A DNA stretch of 64,000 nucleotides from Bacteroidales bacterium (GTDB lineage: Bacteria > Bacteroidota > Bacteroidia > Bacteroidales > UBA932), in the NCBI GenBank assembly GCA_017445755.1, contig JAFSSE010000004.1, forward strand, positions 1-64,000, given 5' to 3'. Shown piece after piece: positions 25,117 through 34,234 of this stretch. Both the position numbers and the translations under genes were made by a program. The notes beneath the pieces are model-generated. The model made no database searches. It was not told the DNA's origin and worked only from the letters and a program-made list of their open reading frames with translations. The first letter of the stretch is position 1. Every line of letters starts with the position of its first letter.

Positions 25117-26075
25117 CAGTTGTTCCTCCCGACAAGATTCCGGGCAAAGGTGGCGAGAACCTCCAGCTGATCCCCGGAGAGTTTGCCGCGGACGGAGTCG
25201 AGGGCCTTAACGGTCAGCCGCTCTATCTCCTCCCTGGCCTCGCGGGAGATATCCGCCCGGCCATACAGTTCCATTACGGAAGCAATCTTTTCTTCCGCCG
25301 GGGCGGTGGAAGAAAGTGCCTCCGGGAGCCCCTCAACGCCTTTTTCCATGGCCCTGACGGTCAGCCAGCTCTTCTTCCCGTTGAGGATGTCCCCGCCGAT
25401 CGGTTTTCCAAAGACTTTTTCGTCCCCGTAGGCGTCGAGCCAGTCGTCAGCGACCTGGAAGGCGAGGCCGAGGTTATATCCGTAGTTGTAAATGGCTTCG
25501 CAGACATCTTCCGGAGCGCCGGCTATAATGGCGCCGGTTTTTGCCGCGCAGGCGATGAGAACCCCCGTTTTCAGCCCTATCATATTCATGTAGGCGTCCA
25601 TCGGAACCGAGCTCTTTTTCTCGAAATCCATATCGTACTGCTGGCCTTCGCAGACCTCTGCAGCCGTCTTTGAAAACAGGGCCAGAACCTCTCCCAGGAC
25701 CTCTTTCGGGGCCTTTGCCATACGGCGGTAGCTGTCTATGCACATGACGTCGCCGGAGAGAATCGCCGTGTCCGCGTCCCACTTTTTCCACACGGTGTCA
25801 TGGCCCCTCCTCAGGGGGGATTTGTCCATTATGTCATCGTGGATCAGGGTAAAGGTATGGAAGACCTCCAGCCCGGTCGCGGGTTCGATGATTCCTTCGT
25901 TGAACTCATCCCGGAACAGCCCGTACGTTGTCAGGCACAGACGCGGTCGGAGGCGTTTCCCTCCGATTGCAATCATGTACCTGAGCGGGTCGTAAAGTCC
26001 TTCCGGCTCGCGGGTGAAGCTTATTTCCCCGAACATTCTCTCGAGGGTCCTTCCTGTCATCTGTTCACTGATCAT
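25116..26075 (-). CDS. Polyprenyl diphosphate synthase
   Basis: 319 residues from ATG 26075; the longer frame to 26387 would lie antisense to the start of thiN and is rejected. Both aspartate-rich motifs are present: LIHDDIMDKSPLRRG (first) and FQVADDWLDAYGD (second), with GGKRLRPRL for isopentenyl diphosphate binding. It elongates allylic diphosphates, supplying geranylgeranyl or longer chains for menaquinone or other lipids; chain length cannot be read safely. It heads the minus-strand run to recO and is divergent from thiN. Confidence 0.92.
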   Translation of the reverse strand: MISEQMTGRTLERMFGEISFTREPEGLYDPLRYMIAIGGKRLRPRLCLTTYGLFRDEFNEGIIEPATGLEVFHTFTLIHDDIMDKSPLRRGHDTVWKKWDADTAILSGDVMCIDSYRRMAKAPKEVLGEVLALFSKTAAEVCEGQQYDMDFEKKSSVPMDAYMNMIGLKTGVLIACAAKTGAIIAGAPEDVCEAIYNYGYNLGLAFQVADDWLDAYGDEKVFGKPIGGDILNGKKSWLTVRAMEKGVEGLPEALSSTAPAEEKIASVMELYGRADISREAREEIERLTVKALDSVRGKLSGDQLEVLATFARNLVGRNN

Positions 26076-26129
26076 GGGCGCTGTAGGATTTTGATTTTGC
26101 GAAATTACGCATTTTCCCTCGAAAAACCT

Positions 26130-26137
26130 TATCTTTG
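26130..26137 (+). promoter_or_regulatory. -7 box of thiN
   Basis: TATCTTTG lies five bases before the ATG at 26143, so the message should be leaderless or nearly so. A weaker minus-strand box, TAATTTCG, for the synthase gene lies in the same 67-bp divergent gap. Confidence 0.5.
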
Positions 26138-26142
26138 GAGAC

Positions 26143-26796
26143 ATGAAAGCTGTCATAATCGGAAATGGAGAGTTTCCAAGGAAGGAGTATCCCCGCCACG
26201 TAATCCGGGAGGCCGGCGTAATCGTCTGCTGCGACCATGGTGCGGAGAGGTTCTTACGCGCTTCGGAGAAGATTTTCGGTTTTCTCCGTAAGCCGGATGT
26301 CGTCGTCGGGGACATGGATTCCATCTCCCGCTCCTGCAAAGACCTTCTTTCAGACCGGCTTGTCCGGATAGATGAGCAGGATGACAATGACCAGACAAAG
26401 GCCTTCCGCTATGTCCTGGAGCATTATCCGGATGTCACCGAAATCCATATTCTCGGCGCTACGGGGCTCCGCGAGGACCACACTGTCGGAAACCTCGGGC
26501 TCCTCATGGAATATGCCAGGAAATATGACCTTTCCGGCATAGCTGTGGACATGATTTCCGATTACAGTACTTGCTTCGCCCTTACCGGGACGACGGAGCT
26601 TCATGTCGGCGCCGGCAGGAGGGTTTCCATTTTTTCTCCGGACAATTCCCTTAAAATCACCTCTGAAGGTCTCCAGTGGCAGACCTCCGGAGTAGTCTTT
26701 GACAACTGGTGGCCGGCTACCCTTAACCGGGCTGTCGAAGACGTCGTCACCCTTCGTTTCTCCCACCCTTCCATCGCCCTCGTAATCCTCGACTGA
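26143..26796 (+). CDS. thiN: Thiamine diphosphokinase
   Basis: 217 residues with the TPK fold: CCDHGAERFL, VVVGDMDSIS, DQDDNDQTKAF-like segment (EQDDNDQTKAFRY) and ILGATGLREDHTVGNL are the ATP and thiamine-binding motifs. It makes thiamine diphosphate from thiamine and ATP. It stands alone between a divergent gene and alaS. The ATG was kept because the protein begins with the family's MKAVIIGNGEFP-type strand and a -7 box lies just upstream. Confidence 0.92.
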   Translation: MKAVIIGNGEFPRKEYPRHVIREAGVIVCCDHGAERFLRASEKIFGFLRKPDVVVGDMDSISRSCKDLLSDRLVRIDEQDDNDQTKAFRYVLEHYPDVTEIHILGATGLREDHTVGNLGLLMEYARKYDLSGIAVDMISDYSTCFALTGTTELHVGAGRRVSIFSPDNSLKITSEGLQWQTSGVVFDNWWPATLNRAVEDVVTLRFSHPSIALVILD

Positions 26797-26808
26797 GCTG
26801 TTTCCCTC

Positions 26809-26847
26809 CCGGATTATTCGGTAATCCGGAAAAAAGTTGTATTTTTG
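26809..26847 (+). promoter_or_regulatory. alaS promoter region with 8-bp palindrome
   Basis: A perfect inverted repeat CCGGATTA (26809-26816), TTCGG, TAATCCGG (26822-26829) is followed by A6 and then TATTTTTG (26840-26847), 35 bases from the alaS ATG. Its loop falls where a -33 box is expected. No T-tract follows on the plus strand, so it is a poor terminator for thiN and better read as an operator, though it may attenuate thiN transcription as RNA. Confidence 0.5.
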
Positions 26848-26882
26848 TAATTCTATACTGAAAAGAAGAATTATAAAAGAAT

Positions 26883-29498
26883 ATGACTTCAAAGGAAATC
26901 AGACAGAAGTATCTGGACTTCTTCGCCTCAAAGGGACATACGATTGTTCCGTCGGCGCCGATGGTAATCAAGAACGATCCTACGCTGATGTTCACCAATG
27001 CCGGCATGAACCAGTTCAAGGATATCTTTCTCGGGAATTCAGCCCCGAAATACCCCCGTGCTGCGGACTCGCAGAAATGCCTCCGCGTAAGCGGCAAGCA
27101 CAATGACCTCGAGGCAGTCGGCCACGATGGCCGCCATCATACCATGTTCGAGATGCTCGGCAACTGGAGTTTCGGCGATTACTTCAAGAATGAGGCGATC
27201 GACTGGGCCTGGGAGCTGCTTACAGAGGTGTACAAGATTGACAGGACGAAGCTCTATGCCACCGTTTTCGAGGGCTCGGAGGAAGACGGGACGCTTCTTG
27301 ACACGGAGGCCCTCGAGGCCTGGCGCCGCCACCTCCCGGAGGACCATATCCTGACCGGAAACAAGCATGACAATTTCTGGGAAATGGGCGATACCGGCCC
27401 CTGCGGTCCCTGCAGCGAGATTCATATCGACCTTCGCAGCGACGAGGAAATCGCCCGGATTCCCGGCCGAGAGCTGGTCAATACGGACAATGACGATGTC
27501 ATCGAGATATGGAACCTCGTGTTCATGCAGTTCGAGCGCAAGGCCGACGGCCACCTCGAGCTCCTTCCAATGAAAAACATCGATACGGGAATGGGCTTCG
27601 AGCGGCTCTGCATGATTCTCCAGAACAAGAAGAGCAACTACGAGACCGACGTTTTCAGCGGCTGCATCTCCCGTATTGAGGAATTCTCCGGCCACAGGTA
27701 CTCCGAGGGCGGGAATGTCGAGGTCGCAATGAGAGTCATTGCGGACCACCTCAGGGCCATCGCCTTCTCCATTGCCGACGGCCAGCTGCCGTCCAATGTC
27801 AAGGCCGGTTATGTCATCCGCCGTATCCTCCGCCGTGCGGTCCGTTACGGTTATACCTTCCTCGGATTCAATGAGCCCTTCCTCTGCCGTCTCGTGCAGC
27901 AGCTTGTGGACGACATGGGTGAGGCCTATCCCGAGCTGAAAGCCCAGCAGAAGCTTATCGAAAGCGTCATCCGGGAAGAGGAAAACGCCTTCCTGAGGAC
28001 CCTCGACCGCGGTATCCGCATGATGGACGACTATATCGCGAAGTCTGCGGCTACAAAGGTTATTTCCGGTGTGGACGCCTTCGTGCTCTATGATACCTAT
28101 GGCTTCCCGGTGGACCTTACGGAGCTGATTGCAACCGAGAAGGGCTACACGGTCGATCTCGAGGGCTTCAATGTCGAGCTCGCCAAGCAGAAGGAGCGCG
28201 CCCGTAACGCCACCTCCAACGAATTCGGCGACTGGGCCGTATTTTCGGAAGGGGAGGAGGTCGAGTTCCTCGGATATGATTCGCTGAAGGTTGAAGGCGC
28301 CGTCCTGGAGCGGGAAAGGACCGTGAAATCGAAGAATAAGGTGCTTTACCAGCTGGTCTTCGACAGGACTCCGTTCTACGCGGAGATGGGCGGCCAGGTA
28401 GGTGACACCGGAACCATTACCGGAGAGGACGGCGAGAAGATAGCGATCCTCAACACGGTAAAGGAGAACAATCTGACAATCCACCTCGCGGAGCGGATTC
28501 CCGAAAACTGCAACCAGACCTTTACGCTGGAAGTTGACGTCGAGCGCCGCAGAAGGATTGCCGCGAACCATACTGCAACCCACCTCCTTGACGAAGCTCT
28601 CCGGGAAATCCTCGGTACCCATGTCGAGCAGAAGGGATCCTTTGTCGGGCCGGATTATTTCCGTTTCGACTTCTCCCATTTCTCGAAAGTTACCGATGCC
28701 GAGTTGGCCGAGGCGGAAAAGCGGGTGAATGCCATGATAAGGGCGAACTATCTCCTCGAGGAGAAGCGTGACGCCACCATGGAAGAAGCCCGTGGGATGG
28801 GCGCCATCGCCCTTTTCGGCGAAAAGTACGGAGATACGGTAAGGGTCGTCCGTTTCGGACCTTCCGTTGAACTCTGCGGAGGAACCCATACTTCCGCTAC
28901 CGGTAATATCGGCTTTTTCAAGATCGTTTCCGAAGGGGCCGTCGCCGCTGGCGTACGCCGTATCGAAGCGGTGACGGGTGCCGCCGCCGAAGGACTGGTT
29001 TACGGAATGCAGGAGATGATTTCGACTGCCCGGAGTTTCTTCAACAATGTTCCTGACCTTGCCGGAGCGATCCGGAAAATGGTCGAGGACAACGCTTCCT
29101 TCAAGAAGCAGCTCGAGGAAGCCGCCCATGAGAAGGCCGTCCGACTTGCCGAGACCCTTGAGAAAATCGCCGAACCGGTCGGGGATATCAAGCTTATCCG
29201 CTTCGACCGTTCCATGGACCCGGCCCTTGTCCGGGACATCGCCCTCCTGCTCCAGAAAAAACTCAGCCGGACGGTGCTTGCCGGCGCCTACCAGTTTGCG
29301 GACAAGCCGAACCTCGTGCTTATGTACTCCGACGACCTTGTCGCCGAAGGGAAGAACGCGGGCAAGGATATTCGCGAAGCGGCGAAACTGATTCAGGGCG
29401 GAGGCGGCGGACAGCCGGGCCTTGCAACCGCCGGCGGCCGCGACCTCTCAGGCCTTGGAGCCGCGCTCGAAGCCCTCGTATCCCTTGCGACGGCATAA
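26883..29498 (+). CDS. alaS: Alanyl-tRNA synthetase
   Basis: 871 residues, full length. Class II catalytic core with [15 protein letters not shown] and [13 protein letters not shown], an editing domain with [12 protein letters not shown] and the zinc-site [13 protein letters not shown], and the C-terminal domain ending [14 protein letters not shown]. It charges tRNA-Ala and hydrolyses mischarged Ser/Gly. It has its own promoter. A 696-codon antisense frame across it is a codon-bias shadow. Confidence 0.97.
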   Translation: MTSKEIRQKYLDFFASKGHTIVPSAPMVIKNDPTLMFTNAGMNQFKDIFLGNSAPKYPRAADSQKCLRVSGKHNDLEAVGHDGRHHTMFEMLGNWSFGDYFKNEAIDWAWELLTEVYKIDRTKLYATVFEGSEEDGTLLDTEALEAWRRHLPEDHILTGNKHDNFWEMGDTGPCGPCSEIHIDLRSDEEIARIPGRELVNTDNDDVIEIWNLVFMQFERKADGHLELLPMKNIDTGMGFERLCMILQNKKSNYETDVFSGCISRIEEFSGHRYSEGGNVEVAMRVIADHLRAIAFSIADGQLPSNVKAGYVIRRILRRAVRYGYTFLGFNEPFLCRLVQQLVDDMGEAYPELKAQQKLIESVIREEENAFLRTLDRGIRMMDDYIAKSAATKVISGVDAFVLYDTYGFPVDLTELIATEKGYTVDLEGFNVELAKQKERARNATSNEFGDWAVFSEGEEVEFLGYDSLKVEGAVLERERTVKSKNKVLYQLVFDRTPFYAEMGGQVGDTGTITGEDGEKIAILNTVKENNLTIHLAERIPENCNQTFTLEVDVERRRRIAANHTATHLLDEALREILGTHVEQKGSFVGPDYFRFDFSHFSKVTDAELAEAEKRVNAMIRANYLLEEKRDATMEEARGMGAIALFGEKYGDTVRVVRFGPSVELCGGTHTSATGNIGFFKIVSEGAVAAGVRRIEAVTGAAAEGLVYGMQEMISTARSFFNNVPDLAGAIRKMVEDNASFKKQLEEAAHEKAVRLAETLEKIAEPVGDIKLIRFDRSMDPALVRDIALLLQKKLSRTVLAGAYQFADKPNLVLMYSDDLVAEGKNAGKDIREAAKLIQGGGGGQPGLATAGGRDLSGLGAALEALVSLATA

Positions 29499-29526
29499 AC
29501 CTTGAGGTAGGCACTCCGGAAGAGGC

Positions 29527-31983
29527 ATGAAAAAGACAGACAGATTCTTAATCACATCCTTTGTGGGACCGTTCATAGCGATCCTTCTGATTGTCATTTT
29601 CATCCTCGCGATTCAGTTCCTCTGGGTTTACATCGACGAGCTTGTCGGCCGGGGACTGTCTTTCAACGTGATCCTTGAATTCATGTTCTGGGGGGTATGC
29701 TCCCAGGCCCTGCCCCTGTCGCTTCCGCTTGCGACCCTCCTCGCCTCGATGATGACCCTCGGGCAGATGGCGGAGAACAGCGAGCTGATCGCCATGAAGG
29801 CCGCGGGAATCTCCCTGACCCGGATCATGGCTCCGCTGATGGGCTGTTCGCTCATAATCGTCGTGGCCACATTCTTCGTCGTGAACGACCTCTCGCCGTA
29901 CGCCACCAACAAGATTTATACCCTCAGGGACGATATCGGAAAGACCAAGTCCGAGATTAAAATCCCGGTTGGAACCTTCTACGACGGCATCGACGGCTAT
30001 ATCCTCCGTATCGAAGACCGCAACGACAAGACGGGGATGATGTACGGGGTCATGGTCTATGACCACACGGGGAACAAGGGAAACACCTCCGTGAGCGTCG
30101 CGGATTCCGGCATCATGAAGATGTCCAAGGCGAAGGACTACCTGACCTTCCAGCTTTACGACGGCTACAATTACCAGGAGACCAACACCAAGAAGTACCG
30201 CGACACGACCCTTGCCCTCCAGAAAATCCGTTTCTCCTCCCAGGAGCTCATCATCTCGCTGTCCAATTACGCCTTCAAGAAATCGGAGGAGGGCCGGTTC
30301 AGCGACCAGGTAAGGTCCATGAACCTGAAGCGCCTGACCCATGGAAGGGATTCCCTGAAGCAGCTTTCGGATGCTGCCCTGGAGCGTCACCTGAAGGACT
30401 TTTCGTCTTCCGCAGTGCTTAGATTTTCCAATCAGCTGGATACTTCCTGGATAAATGCCCATGCGGATTACGGCGTCCTGGAACTGCCTGACCCACTGAC
30501 CTGGAAGAACAACGACAGGCGCCTCGGGGCCTACAGTTCAGCCGCTTCGTCCGCCCGTTCCGCAGAAGGGACAATCAACAATTACAATTTCGAATCCTAC
30601 GAATATACCCACATCCTGAGGAGGACCCATGTCGAAATATGGCGCAAGTTCGCCCAGGCCCTCGCCTGTCTTATCATGTTCTTCATAGGCGCCCCTCTCG
30701 GCGCCCTGATCCGTAAGGGGGGACTCGGCACGGCCGCAATAGTTTCCGTGCTCTTTTTCGTCCTCTACTGGGTCGTGGACATCTCGGGCGTAAAACTCTC
30801 CCGGGACGGGGCTGCCTCACCCTTCGTCGGTACCTTCATATCGACCTTTGTCCTGTTCCCGATGGGTATATACCTGACATGGATGGCCATCCACGATTCT
30901 ACCTTCGTCAGCTTGGACGTGTTCAAGAGCGGGTGGAGAAAAATCAAGAGTAAAGTGAGTTCAGTGTTCAGAAAACCCCGGATCGTCTATATGGGGACTC
31001 CGGAGTTCGCCGTGGCCCCGCTCGACCGGCTTATCGCGACCGGGCATAAGGTGGTCGGCGTAGTTACAGTTGCCGACAAACCGAGCGGCAGGGGCCAGAA
31101 GTTGAGTGAGAGCGCCGTAAAGCAATATGCCGTCGCCCATTCCCTGCCGGTGCTCCAGCCGGAAAAACTGAAGGATCCGGAGTTCCTGGAGGCCCTCGCT
31201 TCCTGGAAGGCCGACCTCTTTGTGGTCGTCGGCTTCCGGATGCTTCCGGAGGTGGTCTGGACCATGCCTAAGCTCGGTACGTTCAACCTCCATGCCGCCC
31301 TGCTGCCCCAGTACCGCGGTGCAGCCCCTATAAACTGGGCGGTCATCAACGGGGAGGCCATTACCGGGGTCACGACCTTCATGATTGACAAGAACATCGA
31401 TACCGGCGGCATCATCCTCCGCCAGGAGAGCCGTATTTCCCGGAGCGACACCGCAGGGGATGTCCATGACCGGCTCATGGAAATCGGTGCGACCCTCGTC
31501 GTCCAGACCGTGGACGGACTTATTGAAGGCAACGCCGAAACCCGCGTCCAGCGCAGTTTCATCCAGGGTTCCGAGCTGTTGAAGCCCGCCCCGAAGCTGA
31601 CCAAGGAGCTCTGCCATATCGACTGGAACGATAAGACGGACCACATCTATAATCTCATCCGGGGACTCAGCCCGTATCCGACGGCTTATACGGAAGTTCT
31701 CCGGGACGGGACTGCGAAGGAGCTGAAGATATTCTTCGCGGAGCCATCATCCATTGCCGTGGCTCCCGGAACGGCTCCCGGCACCATCCTTTCCGACGGA
31801 AAGACCTACCTTGCCGTCGTGACGGCGGACGGGGCCCTTGAGCTTAAGGATGTCCAGCTCTCCGGAAAGAAGCGCATGGATGTCAAGTCCTTCCTTGCAG
31901 GTTTCCGCGAGCCGGAAACATATCGCTGCTCCGAGGGAACGTCCCGTGCCGAGATTGAAAAACACAAGCCCTTCGAAGACTAA
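29527..31983 (+). CDS. Fusion of LptF/LptG-type permease with methionyl-tRNA formyltransferase
   Basis: 818 residues in one uninterrupted frame. Residues 1 to about 470 are a YjgP/YjgQ (LptF/G) permease: three N-terminal helices, a periplasmic jelly-roll and three C-terminal helices (ending MGIYLTWMAIHD). This class pulls lipopolysaccharide from the inner membrane with LptB and LptC. Residues from about 485 (RIVYMGTPEFA) are a complete Fmt: FNLHAALLPQYRGAAPINWA holds the catalytic Asn and His, and NIDTGGIIL the Asp; DKPSGRG is also typical. A short basic linker (GWRKIKSKVSSVFRKP) joins them. In-frame GTG codons at about 30955 and 30964 could start a free Fmt. The permease C-terminus is cytoplasmic, so Fmt would be tethered to the membrane's inner face. 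Confidence 0.9.
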   Translation: MKKTDRFLITSFVGPFIAILLIVIFILAIQFLWVYIDELVGRGLSFNVILEFMFWGVCSQALPLSLPLATLLASMMTLGQMAENSELIAMKAAGISLTRIMAPLMGCSLIIVVATFFVVNDLSPYATNKIYTLRDDIGKTKSEIKIPVGTFYDGIDGYILRIEDRNDKTGMMYGVMVYDHTGNKGNTSVSVADSGIMKMSKAKDYLTFQLYDGYNYQETNTKKYRDTTLALQKIRFSSQELIISLSNYAFKKSEEGRFSDQVRSMNLKRLTHGRDSLKQLSDAALERHLKDFSSSAVLRFSNQLDTSWINAHADYGVLELPDPLTWKNNDRRLGAYSSAASSARSAEGTINNYNFESYEYTHILRRTHVEIWRKFAQALACLIMFFIGAPLGALIRKGGLGTAAIVSVLFFVLYWVVDISGVKLSRDGAASPFVGTFISTFVLFPMGIYLTWMAIHDSTFVSLDVFKSGWRKIKSKVSSVFRKPRIVYMGTPEFAVAPLDRLIATGHKVVGVVTVADKPSGRGQKLSESAVKQYAVAHSLPVLQPEKLKDPEFLEALASWKADLFVVVGFRMLPEVVWTMPKLGTFNLHAALLPQYRGAAPINWAVINGEAITGVTTFMIDKNIDTGGIILRQESRISRSDTAGDVHDRLMEIGATLVVQTVDGLIEGNAETRVQRSFIQGSELLKPAPKLTKELCHIDWNDKTDHIYNLIRGLSPYPTAYTEVLRDGTAKELKIFFAEPSSIAVAPGTAPGTILSDGKTYLAVVTADGALELKDVQLSGKKRMDVKSFLAGFREPETYRCSEGTSRAEIEKHKPFED

Positions 31984-32973
31984 GTGGCGAAAGAAAAAAC
32001 ATACAGGATCAATCCGGAGACCCTTCGATATGAGGTGGAGAAGGTCCGGGAGCACCATTTCCTGCGCCTTGCGGGGATGGTGGCCCTGGGACTTGTGCTC
32101 TTCCTCCTGTATCTGGAACTGTATGTTCATGTCCTTGGGCTGGAACTCCCTAAAACCATCCTCCTGAAGCGGGAGAATGCCCGCCTTTCCGAAAAGGTGG
32201 AACTGCTTTCGGGACGTCTGGATGCCTATGAGCGCGCCCTCGGGGACCTCGGAGCAAGGGACAATGGCATCTACCGCTCGGTTTACGGCCTGGACGAGAT
32301 TCCGGAAGAGGTCCGGGGCGCCGGTTTCAGCGGTGTGAACCGCTATGCCGACCTCGAGGGGGTGAAGCTCTCCGAACTGAAAAAGTCGGTCGTCAGGGTG
32401 GATGTCCTCCTGAAGCGCGCCTACCTCCAGAGCAAGTCCTACGACGAGGTTGAATCGGTGGCTGCGGAAGCGGGAGACAGGATTTCCCACATTCCGGCAA
32501 TCTGTCCTATTTCAACCGACCCAACTACATATCACCTTTCCAGTCCTTTCGGATACCGTAGCGACCCGATGCGCGGGTACCGGAAATTCCATTCCGGGAT
32601 GGACTTTGCCTGTCCTCCCGGGAATCCGGTCTATGCGACCGGTGACGGGGTGGTGATAAAGGCCGAACACGATTTCTTCGGCTATGGTAACAATATAATT
32701 ATCAGCCATGGTTTCGGATACAAGACCCGTTATGCCCACCTTAAGACAATTGAAGTGGAAGAGGGGGAAAAGGTGATCCGGGGCCAGAGGATCGGACTTT
32801 CGGGGAATACCGGGCGCAGCACGGGACCCCACCTCCACTATGAGGTTATTTATCGTAACGAACACGTCAATCCGTACGGGTTCATGGACCTGACGGTCCC
32901 GGTCGAGGAGTATGAAGCCATTCTTTCCTCAGCGGCCGGGGATATGGAAACCGGGGAGGGGGAAGAGTCATGA
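31984..32973 (+). CDS. M23 (LytM) family metallopeptidase, membrane anchored
   Basis: 329 residues with a GTG start immediately after the preceding stop. One N-terminal membrane helix (about 30-55), a coiled-coil stalk, then a C-terminal M23 domain with all metal and catalytic residues: HSGMD, RYAHL and GPHLHYE. It should cleave peptidoglycan cross-links in the periplasm. Direct abutment with the permease-Fmt gene and ATGA overlap with the second M23 gene indicate one operon, all envelope-related apart from the Fmt part. Confidence 0.92.
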   Translation: MAKEKTYRINPETLRYEVEKVREHHFLRLAGMVALGLVLFLLYLELYVHVLGLELPKTILLKRENARLSEKVELLSGRLDAYERALGDLGARDNGIYRSVYGLDEIPEEVRGAGFSGVNRYADLEGVKLSELKKSVVRVDVLLKRAYLQSKSYDEVESVAAEAGDRISHIPAICPISTDPTTYHLSSPFGYRSDPMRGYRKFHSGMDFACPPGNPVYATGDGVVIKAEHDFFGYGNNIIISHGFGYKTRYAHLKTIEVEEGEKVIRGQRIGLSGNTGRSTGPHLHYEVIYRNEHVNPYGFMDLTVPVEEYEAILSSAAGDMETGEGEES

Positions 32974-33911
32974 GCAGAAAAAAATACGCATTTGACCTAA
33001 GGAGTCTTTCCCTTAAGAAGGTAACCGCCTCGGCAGGTTCAGTTGCCTGGAGGGCGGTACGCTTCATCCTTTCTTCCGTGGCCTTTTCCATTGTTTTCTA
33101 TGTTCTTTTCTCCTTGGTTTTCAGCACCCCCGAGGAGCGCCGTATAGCCGATGAAAACCGAATCTACGCGAAAACCCTTCCGCAGCTTATGAAACGGGAA
33201 GCCATGCTCGAACCGGTTATTAAAGGGCTCCAGGAGAGGGATAACAGTATCTATGAGGAAATCTTCCAGACGGAAGCCCCGGCGCCGGATGCCATCGATT
33301 TCAACGGGGTCATCGCCGGAAGCGACTCCCTTACTTCGGAATCCTTCCTTTCCTATTCCTCCTCGAAGGCGGAAAGCGTCATGAGGATGTCCGACCGGGT
33401 TGAAGAGTCCTTCCGGGAGATTTTTGACGCCCTGGTTGACCGACGGGATTCAATTCCTCCGCTTCAGAGCCCGGTCGCAGGTGTGACCCATACCCGGACA
33501 GGGGCTTCTGTCGGAATGAAGCGGGATCCGCTCCTGAAAATTGACGTATTCCACAGCGGGATTGACCTCGTCTATCCGCCGGAGGAGCCGGTATATGCCA
33601 CTGCCGACGGTGTCGTCCGCGAGGCCTCCCGTGCCAAAGGCATTGTTGAAATCGACCATGGAAACGGCTACGTTACCCGTTATACCCTCCTCGGCTCAGT
33701 CCTCGTCAGCCGTGGAATGAAGGTAAAGGCGGGGAGTAAGTTGGGCGATGTCGGGATTTCCCGGGGCTCGTTCGCCCCGCATCTCCATTACGAGGTGCTT
33801 CGCAGCGGAGAGGTTGTCAATCCGGTCGATTATATGTTTGCTTCCCTTACTCCTGAAGAGTATTCCAATATGTTGTTCATGTCCGTAAGTACCGGACAAT
33901 TACTCGATTAG
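32970..33911 (+). CDS. M23 family protein, probably non-catalytic
   Basis: 313 residues, a paralogue of the preceding protein: one membrane helix (about 20-45), stalk, and C-terminal LytM domain. The zinc ligands are present (HSGID and PHLHYE), but the catalytic histidine of the YxHL motif is replaced (RYTLL instead of RYAHL). Such degenerate LytM proteins in other bacteria act as activators of amidases or as cell-division scaffolds. Its start overlaps the previous stop by ATGA, so equal amounts of active and inactive partners may be made. Confidence 0.88.
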   Translation: MSRKKYAFDLRSLSLKKVTASAGSVAWRAVRFILSSVAFSIVFYVLFSLVFSTPEERRIADENRIYAKTLPQLMKREAMLEPVIKGLQERDNSIYEEIFQTEAPAPDAIDFNGVIAGSDSLTSESFLSYSSSKAESVMRMSDRVEESFREIFDALVDRRDSIPPLQSPVAGVTHTRTGASVGMKRDPLLKIDVFHSGIDLVYPPEEPVYATADGVVREASRAKGIVEIDHGNGYVTRYTLLGSVLVSRGMKVKAGSKLGDVGISRGSFAPHLHYEVLRSGEVVNPVDYMFASLTPEEYSNMLFMSVSTGQLLD

Positions 33912-33916
33912 AAGAT

Positions 33917-34234
33917 ATGGAAAAAATGTACTATTCCATTGGCGAAGTTGCGGAGGAACTCGGAGAGAGCGTCTCTCTTATCCGGTTCTGGTCCAATTCC
34001 TTCCCCGCTTTCATTAAGCCGGACCGCACTTCCCGCGGCAACCGCCGTTACACTGCGGAGGATGTAGCCACCCTCAAGCAGATCCACCTCCTTGTCAAGG
34101 GTAACGGCATGACCCTCGAAGGGGCGGCAAACAAACTCAAGGAATCCCGCCGCAAGGTGGACAGCCGGACAAGGGCCATAGAATCGCTCCGGGAGATCCG
34201 AAAGGAACTCGTGGCCGTGAAAAAGACCTTATGA
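33917..34234 (+). CDS. MerR family transcriptional regulator
   Basis: 105 residues: a MerR winged helix (YYSIGEVAEELGESVSLIRFW, NRRYTAEDVATLKQIHLLV) followed by a short coiled coil. No metal- or drug-binding C-terminal domain is present, so the effector is unknown. Short MerR proteins of this type occur next to M23 and nif3 genes in many Bacteroidales. It begins five bases after the M23 gene and overlaps nif3 by ATGA. Confidence 0.92.
   Translation: MEKMYYSIGEVAEELGESVSLIRFWSNSFPAFIKPDRTSRGNRRYTAEDVATLKQIHLLVKGNGMTLEGAANKLKESRRKVDSRTRAIESLREIRKELVAVKKTL

Noticed and set aside
26076-26387. N-terminal extension of the polyprenyl synthase
   Set aside because: The extra 104 residues are low-quality sequence antisense to thiN; family length and motifs fit the ATG at 26075.
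27039-29129. A 696-codon open frame antisense to alaS
   Set aside because: It mirrors alaS over its whole length. In this GC-rich, codon-biased DNA, stop codons are rare on the opposite strand, and the translation matches no family.
30949-30975. Separate lptF and fmt genes with an unseen frameshift
   Set aside because: The frame reads cleanly through the junction codon by codon with a plausible linker, so a fusion is the direct reading; a sequencing error cannot be excluded and is listed as the refuting test.
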